Below, piece by piece: positions 1 to 5,082 of a stretch of 5,082 bases of DNA. The stretch is taken from assembly GCA_010028615.1 (NCBI GenBank), contig RHAS01000074.1:1-5082 (forward strand). The letters run 5' to 3'. The number at the start of each line of letters is the position of its first letter. The stretch's first letter is position 1. The notes below the pieces were generated by a model, which saw nothing but the letters and a program-made list of their open reading frames with translations, searched no databases and had not been told where the DNA came from. The stretch is from Actinomycetota bacterium. GTDB taxonomy: Bacteria > Actinomycetota > Actinomycetes > Actinomycetales > Microbacteriaceae. The position numbers and the translations under genes were made by a program.

Positions 1-162
1 AAAAACATCATTGGCTGCATTTATAGCGGTATCCGCATCCTTGGTTTCAGCAAAGCTAACCTGACGGATTACTTTACCCAGCGCTGGGTTATAGACATCG
101 CCAACTCGATTTCCTGAACCAGCTACCGATTTGCCGTTGATGTAGTGACCGATGATTTCCAT
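1..162 (-). CDS. mmsA: CoA-acylating methylmalonate-semialdehyde dehydrogenase, N-terminal fragment (runs off left edge)
   Basis: Only the first 54 codons are present; the frame is open to base 1, so the gene continues outside the window. The visible N-terminus has the family's opening pattern: an IGHYINGK strand-turn-strand at residues 4-11, then DVYNPALGKV at 22-31, and an alanine-rich helix start (DTAINAANDVF, 44-54). This matches the start of MmsA/IolA-type aldehyde dehydrogenases, which normally have about 490-510 residues. Members of the family oxidise methylmalonate or malonate semialdehyde with NAD+ and CoA to propionyl-CoA or acetyl-CoA, in valine, beta-alanine or inositol breakdown. 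The catalytic cysteine and most of the NAD site lie outside the window, so the substrate is not settled; another aldehyde dehydrogenase subfamily is possible but less likely. The start ATG shares one base with the TAA stop of ugd, implying translational coupling in the same operon. Confidence 0.82.
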   Translation of the reverse strand, partial: MEIIGHYINGKSVAGSGNRVGDVYNPALGKVIRQVSFAETKDADTAINAANDVF

Positions 163-1466
163 TAGCCCTTACCTAAGCTGACTATTTCGAATCCTGCTGC
201 CTGCCAGATCTCTCTATTCAAAACATTTCTACCGTCGATGATAAATTTTCTTTTTACTTTATCGGCAATCAGCATCGGATCTAATTCCCGATACTCTTTC
301 CACTCCGTCGCTAGAACAATCGCATCGGCATTATTTAATGCAGTTAGCAAGTCTTTTTCTGTTGCCAACTCCGGGTGCTTCTTGTTGACGCCGGCTAGGG
401 CAATCGGATCGTGAACTAACACATTTGCACCGGCTTCAAGGGCAAGAAGTGCAATATCTAGAGCCGGTGAATCCCGAACATCGTCACTGTCGGGTTTAAA
501 TGCAGCTCCTAAAACTAAAACTTTTTTGCCCGATAGTTCGCCTAATTCTTTTTTGAGTAAATCGATTACGCGAACTCTCCTGCGCAGATTTATATTGTCT
601 ATCTCTTTTAGATATGCAACTGCTTGGCCCACGCCTAACTCTTCGGCTCTAGCCATCAATGCACGAATATCCTTCGGTAAACATCCGCCACCGAAACCAA
701 CGCCGTTGCGTAAAAACTTATTCCCGATTCTCTCGTCGTAACCGATAGCGGTAGCCAGCTGGTTTGCATCAGCTCCGCTCACTTCTGCGATTTCTGCCAT
801 GGCGTTTATGAAACTTATCTTGGTTGCTAAAAACGCGTTAGCAGCCGACTTGACTAGTTCGGAAGTGGGAAGATCGGTAACAATTATCGGAACACCAGAG
901 GCAATCATCGGTTCGTATACTTCGCGAAGCTTAGCCTCTGCTAAGTCACTGGCTACCCCGATAACAATGCGATCTGGCCTCAGTGAATCACTTAGCGCGG
1001 TTCCCTCACGAAGAAATTCTGGATTCCAAGCCAACTGGGCACTAAAGCCAGCTAGCTCAGATAACTTATCTGTCAGTAACTTGGCTGTGCCAACCGGGAC
1101 TGTCGATTTACCAACCACAACTGAATCCGGCTTTAGTACTGGAGCTAGATCAGTTATCGCAGAGTAAAGGTAAGAGGTGTCGGCTGCTAAAGAGCCCTGC
1201 GATTGCGGTGTTCCCACACAGAGAAAGTGGATATCGGCATCAGCGCTGGTTTGATCGTGGCCTGATTGAAAGCTAAGTCGACCGCTTTTTAGTTCTTCAG
1301 CGAGAGCCTGATCTAGGCCTGGTTCAAAAAAGCCCGCATTACCTTTTTGTAATTCGGCTAACTTAGCGGGATTCTGCTCAATGCCCACAACCCGGTGTCC
1401 GAGTTTGGACATCGCTACCGAATGCGTGGCACCTAGATAACCAAGTCCAATAACGCTTACTTTCAT
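162..1466 (-). CDS. ugd: UDP-glucose 6-dehydrogenase
   Basis: Oxidises UDP-glucose to UDP-glucuronate in two NAD+-dependent steps in the cytoplasm, supplying precursors for cell-surface polysaccharides. Numbering from the preferred start (434 residues, normal for the family): the N-terminal Rossmann motif GLGYLG is at 7-12, the FFEPGL segment at 46-51, and CVGTP at 83-87. PEFLREG is at 149-155, the catalytic-domain helix ELVKSAANAF at 203-212, and the active-site motif GFGGGCLPKD at 257-266 with nucleophile Cys262. The C-terminal UDP-binding domain opens with GKKVLVLGAAFKPDSDD around 313-329. All key residues are present and the gene is intact. I place the start at the second ATG (1466) because a TTAGGG sits eight bases upstream of it, against two bases for the ATG at 1472; it also gives the usual MKVSVIG opening. 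It follows a small membrane protein by about 20 bases and overlaps mmsA by one base. GDP-mannose dehydrogenase is a related alternative, but the motif set favours Ugd. Confidence 0.93.
   Translation of the reverse strand: MKVSVIGLGYLGATHSVAMSKLGHRVVGIEQNPAKLAELQKGNAGFFEPGLDQALAEELKSGRLSFQSGHDQTSADADIHFLCVGTPQSQGSLAADTSYLYSAITDLAPVLKPDSVVVGKSTVPVGTAKLLTDKLSELAGFSAQLAWNPEFLREGTALSDSLRPDRIVIGVASDLAEAKLREVYEPMIASGVPIIVTDLPTSELVKSAANAFLATKISFINAMAEIAEVSGADANQLATAIGYDERIGNKFLRNGVGFGGGCLPKDIRALMARAEELGVGQAVAYLKEIDNINLRRRVRVIDLLKKELGELSGKKVLVLGAAFKPDSDDVRDSPALDIALLALEAGANVLVHDPIALAGVNKKHPELATEKDLLTALNNADAIVLATEWKEYRELDPMLIADKVKRKFIIDGRNVLNREIWQAAGFEIVSLGKG
163..174 (-). promoter_or_regulatory. Ribosome binding site for mmsA, inside the end of ugd
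   Basis: On the minus strand the last codons of ugd read AGGTAAGGGCTAATG. The purine-rich AGGTAAGGG (174-166) provides an AGG nine bases, and an AAGGG three bases, before the ATG at 162. The site is embedded in the upstream coding sequence, which supports the one-base TAATG overlap as the true junction. Confidence 0.55.
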
Positions 1467-1474
1467 GGGCATAG

Positions 1475-1480
1475 CCCTAA
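1475..1480 (-). promoter_or_regulatory. Ribosome binding site deciding the ugd start
   Basis: Minus-strand TTAGGG (1480-1475) is followed by CT and then two in-frame ATGs six bases apart. Spacing from AGGG to the first ATG (1472) is two bases, too short; to the second (1466) it is eight bases, near optimal. This argues for translation from 1466, without the extra Met-Pro. Confidence 0.55.
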
Positions 1481-1487
1481 GTCTAAT

Positions 1488-1907
1488 TCAGTTGGTTATG
1501 TTCAGGACGAGCTCGTTAGAGATCAAAGTGCCGCTGGGTGTTGCCACTTCAGCTCGATAGGTGATTTCGCCAACTTTTGTTGGCGTAACTCTAAAGACCA
1601 CAGTGTTATCAGGGCTGGTGGCAGTGTATTTCTTGATCACTTGCCAGTCTCCTCCTGCTTTACCCTCTAACTGAATTGGGTACTTATCAGAACTTTTGTC
1701 TTTTAGATCTAGCTTGACCGCCAATTCAATTCGCTGATTTACTTTGCGGTTCGGATTTTTATCGTTGTATAGTCCAATCGCAACTTCGCGTTTGATCGGT
1801 TGGCTGGCGATGTAGTTTGCAGTCATCAATGCGCCGATGAGAGCAAAGAAAGCAATAAAACCAGCGATAACCCAAGTGCCGGGTTTAACTCTTTTTAGCC
1901 GCTTCAT
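1488..1907 (-). CDS. Small single-pass membrane protein with an extracytoplasmic beta-rich domain, function unknown
   Basis: I do not recognise a named family. The 139-residue product starts with a strongly basic stretch (MKRLKRVK, 1-8), followed by one hydrophobic segment at about 12-34. This fits an N-in, C-out membrane anchor or uncleaved signal. There is no cysteine, so it is not a lipoprotein. Residues 40-139 alternate polar and hydrophobic residues as in a beta-sandwich. They include IELAVKLDLKD (60-70), GKAGGDWQVIKKYTA (82-96), VVFRVTPTKVGEITYRAEV (103-121) and a final LVLNITN strand. This is the pattern of an immunoglobulin-like or fibronectin-type domain, which is inference from the pattern only. 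The start ATG overlaps the preceding TGA as ATGA, and GAGCAGG lies six bases upstream, so the start is well supported. Its place directly before ugd could suggest an envelope role, but nothing in the sequence proves it. Confidence 0.72.
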   Translation of the reverse strand: MKRLKRVKPGTWVIAGFIAFFALIGALMTANYIASQPIKREVAIGLYNDKNPNRKVNQRIELAVKLDLKDKSSDKYPIQLEGKAGGDWQVIKKYTATSPDNTVVFRVTPTKVGEITYRAEVATPSGTLISNELVLNITN

Positions 1908-2113
1908 TTACTGCCTGCTCGGAAATATGCAACTAGGGCATTAGCGTGACCATGGCCAATTTGATGCTTGGTCTTTAGAAATTCCACTTGCTCCATGTGT
2001 TTGAGATCTTTGGTCTTAGCGAGCTCTTTCAACCAGAAACTTATCGGCTTTCCATACTTTGCTTCAATAGATGGGAAGTAACTCTGCGGACCAGAAACTT
2101 TTTTCTCTGCCAT
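1904..2113 (-). CDS. DUF4287 domain protein (69 residues)
   Basis: A small soluble protein with no signal peptide or membrane segment. The whole chain fits the DUF4287 family. SYFPSIEAKYGKPISFW (11-27) is followed by a charged helix (LKELAKTKDLKHMEQVEFLK, about 28-47) and the hallmark GHGHANALVAYF (53-64). The domain's molecular function is not established to my knowledge; it occurs alone or with other small domains in many bacteria. I choose the ATG at 2113, which shares a base with the kbl stop (TAATG) and has AGAAGG ten bases upstream. An in-frame GTG at 2158 would add 15 residues that overlap kbl and do not belong to the domain. The stop overlaps the next gene's start as ATGA, so it is coupled on both sides. 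Confidence 0.85.
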   Translation of the reverse strand: MAEKKVSGPQSYFPSIEAKYGKPISFWLKELAKTKDLKHMEQVEFLKTKHQIGHGHANALVAYFRAGSK

Positions 2114-3300
2114 TAAGGCTGCACCTTCTCTCGTGCTGAAATAAATGCTGCAACACACTTGTCTATATCTTCCACTGAGTGTGATGCTGAAAGCTGAACC
2201 CTGATTCTTGCTTTCCCCTTTGGCACTACTGGATAGCTAAACGCTGTCACATAAACACCGTCTGCAAACATTTGATTTGCGATATTCACTGCCAACTGGG
2301 CTTCACCAAACATCACTGGAATGATTGGGTGTTCGCCTTCAAGTAATTCAAAGCCTGCATCACTCATTTTCTTGCGGAAGTATTTGGCATTCTCATGTAA
2401 TTTGCTTCTAAGTGAAATCCCCTCAGCGCTGTTGGCGATCTTGATGGCTGCTAGTGATCCAGCAACAATGCTCGGTGCGAGCGAGTTAGAGAACAAATAA
2501 GGTCTAGCTTTTTGCCTTAGATACTCGACTATTTCCTTACGGCCAGAAACATAACCGCCGGCCGCCCCGCCTAATGCTTTGCCAAAGGTTCCGGTATAGA
2601 TGTCAACCTGATCGCTAACCCCGGCTCGCTCCGGTGTGCCAGCTCCGGTCTGTCCAATCAAACCGATCGCATGTGAATCATCGACCATGACAATGGCGTT
2701 GTATTTTTTTGCCAGAGCACAAATTTCCTGTAACGGAGCTAAATAGCCATCCATGCTAAATACACCGTCGGTAACAATAATTCTGTTTCTTGCCGGAGAA
2801 GCTTCAACCAGGCATCGCTCTAGATCAGCCATGTCACGGTTACGGTATCTAAATCTGGCCGCTTTGGATAAACGGATACCGTCAATGATGCTGGCGTGAT
2901 TTAGCTCATCGCTAATGATGGCATCGGGCTCAGCAAAGAGCGCTTCGAATACCCCGCCATTGGCGTCAAAGCAGGAACTAAACAAAATGGTGTCATCGGT
3001 TCCAAGAAACTTAGATACCTCTTGTTCTAGATCCTTATGAATATCCTGCGTACCGCAAATAAAGCGCACGCTGGCAACCCCGAAGCCACGCTCAGCCAGA
3101 ATTTCGCTAGCCGCTTCGATCACTCTTGAATCGTTAGCTAACCCAAGATAGTTATTGGCACAAAAATTCAGCAGGTGACGATTTGCTGATTCGATATTTG
3201 CTTGCTGCGGTGAATCAATTTCGCGCTCGACTTTATATAGTCCAGCGGCTTTTAGTTCCGCAATATTATCTTCTAGCTGTTTTTTTAGATCTGCAAACAT
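2113..3300 (-). CDS. kbl: Glycine C-acetyltransferase (2-amino-3-ketobutyrate CoA ligase)
   Basis: A cytoplasmic pyridoxal-phosphate enzyme. It cleaves 2-amino-3-ketobutyrate, the unstable product of threonine dehydrogenase, with CoA to give glycine and acetyl-CoA. At 395 residues it is full length for Kbl (about 398 in E. coli). The N-terminus AGLYKVEREIDSPQ (19-32) is typical. Other landmarks are NFCANNYLGL (46-55), SVRFICGTQDIHKDLE (77-92), DELNHASIIDG (131-141, with His135 expected to stack on the cofactor) and VDDSHAIG (206-213, the Asp/His cofactor contacts). The PLP lysine is Lys241 in GTFGKALGGAAGGY (237-250). The related alpha-oxoamine synthases BioF, HemA and Spt share this fold, but the N-terminal motif and the adjacent tdh make Kbl the secure choice. 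It starts immediately after the tdh stop (TAA then ATG) with only a weak purine-rich GGATTGG well upstream, so translation probably relies on ribosomes finishing tdh. Confidence 0.96.
   Translation of the reverse strand: MFADLKKQLEDNIAELKAAGLYKVEREIDSPQQANIESANRHLLNFCANNYLGLANDSRVIEAASEILAERGFGVASVRFICGTQDIHKDLEQEVSKFLGTDDTILFSSCFDANGGVFEALFAEPDAIISDELNHASIIDGIRLSKAARFRYRNRDMADLERCLVEASPARNRIIVTDGVFSMDGYLAPLQEICALAKKYNAIVMVDDSHAIGLIGQTGAGTPERAGVSDQVDIYTGTFGKALGGAAGGYVSGRKEIVEYLRQKARPYLFSNSLAPSIVAGSLAAIKIANSAEGISLRSKLHENAKYFRKKMSDAGFELLEGEHPIIPVMFGEAQLAVNIANQMFADGVYVTAFSYPVVPKGKARIRVQLSASHSVEDIDKCVAAFISAREKVQP
2124..2129 (-). promoter_or_regulatory. Ribosome binding site for the DUF4287 gene, inside the end of kbl
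   Basis: Minus-strand AGAAGG (2129-2124) stands ten bases before the ATG at 2113. The spacing is slightly long but acceptable, and no comparably placed purine tract was sought to support the upstream GTG at 2158. Together with the TAATG junction it favours the short start. Confidence 0.45.
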
Positions 3301-4344
3301 TTAAAGTTGGGTCCAATCCAAAACAACCTTACCCCCGGTTGCCGCTCTAGCAATCTCGAAGCCCTCTCGCCAGGATCTAGCCGGCAAACGATCGGTGATT
3401 ACCGAAGCAATACGCTGCTGCAGTATCTCGCTAGCTTTCAGCATCGAGCTCATCGCCGCCCAGGTCTCAAACATTTCGCGACCGTAGATACCTTTCAGGG
3501 TAAGCATGTGAGTGACAACTTTTGACCAATCGATTTCGATCGGTTCACTCGGTAGTCCAAGCATGGCAACCGAACCACCGTGGTTCATGTTGTCAATCAT
3601 TTCTTGGAGTGCTGTTTTGTGTCCCGACATCTCAAAACCGACATCAAATCCCTCACGCATACCTAACTGATGCTGAGCTTCGATGATTTTGTGCTTCGAA
3701 ACATTCAGCGCGATATCGACGCCCATCTTCCTAGCCATCTCAAGTCGAGGCTCGCTAATGTCGGTAACAACGATGTAGCGGGCACCCGAGTGCCTGGCTA
3801 CTGCGATTGACATCAAACCAATCGGGCCAGCACCTGAAATCAAAACATCTTCACCGACCAGACTAAAAACAGAAGCGGTGTGAACCGCATTACCAAAAGG
3901 GTCAAAGATTGCACCGAGATCTGGATCTATCGCATCAGGATGAACCCAAACATTTGATTCTGGTATGACTACATATTCAGCAAAGGCTCCGTCTCGATTA
4001 ACGCCAACACCCTGGGTGCGAATACACATCTGGAATCGTCCAGCTCGACAGTTTCTACAGATGCGACAAACTATATGACCTTCGCCTGAAACAAAAGCGC
4101 CAACTTCAACCTCATGGACTCGAGAGCCAATTTCAACTACTTGGCCATAAAATTCATGGCCTGGAATCAGTGGTGGTTTTATCGTTTCGGCAGCCCAGTT
4201 ATCCCAACTGTCTATATGCAGATCTGTGCCGCAGATACCGGTTCTAAGCACTCGAATCTTTACATCGGTCTCGCCGACTGTTGGTTCTGCCACATCCAGC
4301 ATCTCTAGACCCTTATTTGGGCCAGTCTTTACCAGAGCTCGCAT
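3301..4344 (-). CDS. tdh: L-threonine 3-dehydrogenase, zinc-dependent
   Basis: Oxidises L-threonine to 2-amino-3-ketobutyrate with NAD+, feeding Kbl directly. It is a medium-chain zinc alcohol dehydrogenase of 347 residues (E. coli Tdh has 341). The catalytic-zinc residues are Cys38 in GICGTDLHID (36-45) and His63-Glu64 in PGHEF (61-65). Four structural-zinc cysteines are present: 93, 96, 99 and 107. DPFGNAVHTA (148-157) is a Tdh signature, the Rossmann motif GAGPIG is at 171-176, and Asp195 in VVTDIS at the end of the second strand favours NAD+ over NADP+. The DSWDNW segment (45-50) resembles the Tdh-specific loop after the catalytic cysteine. The gene is intact. Its start lies 44 bases beyond the upstream gene's stop. 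Upstream purines (GAAAG, about seven bases before ATG) form only a weak ribosome binding site. It is probably the first gene of the threonine operon, although no clear promoter is visible. Confidence 0.96.
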   Translation of the reverse strand: MRALVKTGPNKGLEMLDVAEPTVGETDVKIRVLRTGICGTDLHIDSWDNWAAETIKPPLIPGHEFYGQVVEIGSRVHEVEVGAFVSGEGHIVCRICRNCRAGRFQMCIRTQGVGVNRDGAFAEYVVIPESNVWVHPDAIDPDLGAIFDPFGNAVHTASVFSLVGEDVLISGAGPIGLMSIAVARHSGARYIVVTDISEPRLEMARKMGVDIALNVSKHKIIEAQHQLGMREGFDVGFEMSGHKTALQEMIDNMNHGGSVAMLGLPSEPIEIDWSKVVTHMLTLKGIYGREMFETWAAMSSMLKASEILQQRIASVITDRLPARSWREGFEIARAATGGKVVLDWTQL

Positions 4345-4361
4345 AACCGTTCTTTCGCTAG

Positions 4362-4381
4362 TACTTCTAAGCCTAAAAGTA
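4362..4381 (-). repeat. AT-rich imperfect palindrome or hairpin upstream of tdh
   Basis: In the 44-base gap, minus-strand TACTTTTA (4381-4374) can pair with TAGAAGTA (4369-4362) around a GGCT loop, giving eight pairs including one T-G wobble. No T tract follows, so it is a poor intrinsic terminator. It could be an operator for a regulator of tdh, a weak RNA hairpin, or chance. I see no recognisable -35/-10 pair around it. Confidence 0.3.
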
Positions 4382-4388
4382 GTCTCGG

Positions 4389-5082
4389 CTAAAGTGGGTA
4401 GCTTTCACCGTCTTTAGGCGCTACCGACTTCCAGCCCAACTTGGCATGGATCTGCTCGCTAAAGCTTTCTGCCACTCCAGCTTCACCGTGCACAACGAAT
4501 ACCTGATTAGGTGCAATAGAAGCGGTCTGTAGCCAGGCCAGAAGCTCGTTCGAATCGGCATGCACCGAGAATTCACCGAGCTGCTCGACCCTGGCTCTTA
4601 CTGGAACATACTCGCCGTGCATCTTTACTTCCTTGGCACCATCGATTAGCGCTCTGCCTCTGGTACCTACCGACTGGTAGCCAACTAGGAGAACCAGGTG
4701 CTTTGGATTAGGCAGCATCTGCCTCAGGTGATGCACCACCCGACCACCGGTAGCCATACCGGAAGCAGAAATAATGATGCAGGACTGAGTTGGGTTATTT
4801 ACAGTCTTAGATTCTTCAACTGTGCGCAACTCAACTAAAGTTCCTGGATCAAAAGGGTCACTGTCTTTCCACTTAGCTACAACATCGTCTCTAATTTCAG
4901 CAGATTCACTTTGAATAGCCTCGCGATAGAAGTCAAGTGCTTTTAGCGCCATCGGTGAATCAACATAAATAGGAACTCGTGGAATTTTTCCTTGCTCGAC
5001 TAATTCGCGAAGTCGCATCAGGATTACTTCTGTTCTGTCCACTGCAAAAGCTGGGATAAGCACCGAGCCACCGTCAGCTACT
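4389..5082 (-). CDS. MBL-fold beta-CASP/RMMBL metallohydrolase (CPSF73/Ysh1-like), C-terminal part, 5' end outside window
   Basis: The last 230 codons of a predicted RNA-processing or nuclease-type metallo-beta-lactamase. The frame stays open to the right edge. The GTG at 5063-5061 is an internal valine in GGSVLIPAFAVDRTE, a segment well inside such proteins, so it is not a start. The beta-CASP region shows VDSPMA (about 4973-4956), then SASGMATGGRVVHHL (about 4769-4725), whose His pair matches beta-CASP motif B. FSVHAD (about 4577-4560) matches motif C, and the RMMBL tail includes VFVVHGE (about 4496-4476). The N-terminal HxHxDH zinc motif would lie outside the window; family members usually have about 450-470 residues. 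By family knowledge these act on RNA or DNA, but the substrates of bacterial single-domain members are largely undefined. The stop is TAG, 44 bases before tdh on the same strand; whether transcripts read through is unknown. Confidence 0.87.
   Translation of the reverse strand, partial: VADGGSVLIPAFAVDRTEVILMRLRELVEQGKIPRVPIYVDSPMALKALDFYREAIQSESAEIRDDVVAKWKDSDPFDPGTLVELRTVEESKTVNNPTQSCIIISASGMATGGRVVHHLRQMLPNPKHLVLLVGYQSVGTRGRALIDGAKEVKMHGEYVPVRARVEQLGEFSVHADSNELLAWLQTASIAPNQVFVVHGEAGVAESFSEQIHAKLGWKSVAPKDGESYPL

Noticed and set aside
526..1167. Plus-strand open frames of 71 and 122 codons inside ugd
   Set aside because: They lie antisense to a fully conserved UDP-glucose dehydrogenase, and their translations show no domain-like pattern; they are shadows of the real coding strand.
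1473..1487. Promoter in the gap before ugd
   Set aside because: The gap is about 20 bases, mostly occupied by the ribosome binding site; no -10/-35 pair stood out in the short spacer.
2114..2158. GTG start at 2158 giving an 84-residue DUF4287 protein
   Set aside because: The extra 15 residues overlap kbl and lie outside the domain; the ATG at 2113 has a purine tract and the coupling overlap.
4362..4381. Intrinsic terminator after the beta-CASP gene
   Set aside because: The stem is AT-rich with a wobble pair and is followed by CTAGCG, not a T tract.
3307..4417. Plus-strand open frames within and just beyond tdh
   Set aside because: Antisense to intact tdh, with low-complexity or Ser-rich translations and no recognisable motifs.
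5061..5063. GTG at 5063 as the start of the beta-CASP protein
   Set aside because: The frame continues upstream as VADGGS into the conserved LIPAFAVDRTE segment, so this is an internal codon of a gene cut by the window edge.

Overview
All recognisable genes lie on the minus strand, so the window is read from its right end to its left. Base composition is moderate (roughly mid-40s percent GC by eye) and the spacing is very compact, as in a streamlined bacterial chromosome. The UDP-glucose dehydrogenase (N-terminal GLGYLGATHS and an FFEPGL segment) resembles actinobacterial members of its family. A low-to-mid GC Actinomycetota, perhaps a freshwater planktonic lineage, is my best guess. That is inference from protein flavour and is not proven.

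Right to left: (1) the C-terminal half of a metallo-beta-lactamase/beta-CASP/RMMBL protein of the CPSF73/Ysh1 type, cut by the window edge (5082-4389); (2) a 44-base gap holding an AT-rich imperfect palindrome; (3) L-threonine 3-dehydrogenase, tdh (4344-3301); (4) glycine C-acetyltransferase, kbl (3300-2113); (5) a 69-residue DUF4287 protein (2113-1904); (6) a 139-residue membrane-anchored protein of unknown function (1907-1488); (7) UDP-glucose 6-dehydrogenase (1466-162); (8) the first 54 codons of a CoA-acylating methylmalonate-semialdehyde dehydrogenase, mmsA (162-1, running off the left edge).

Genes 3 to 8 are packed almost without spacers: TAA directly followed by ATG, a TAATG overlap, an ATGA overlap, a gap of about 20 bases, and another TAATG overlap. 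This looks like one translationally coupled operon. Tdh and Kbl together convert threonine plus CoA and NAD+ into glycine and acetyl-CoA. MmsA also makes acyl-CoA from a semialdehyde with NAD+, so the two ends of the operon share a theme of amino-acid carbon entering acyl-CoA pools. The UDP-glucose dehydrogenase makes UDP-glucuronate for envelope polysaccharide and does not obviously fit this theme, nor do the two small proteins.

There is no gene-free stretch above 300 bases. I saw no tRNA, rRNA, CRISPR array, transposon or attachment site. I do not see convincing evidence of a previously undescribed system. The items most worth a second look are the two small unassigned genes locked into the operon and the unusual operon membership of ugd.
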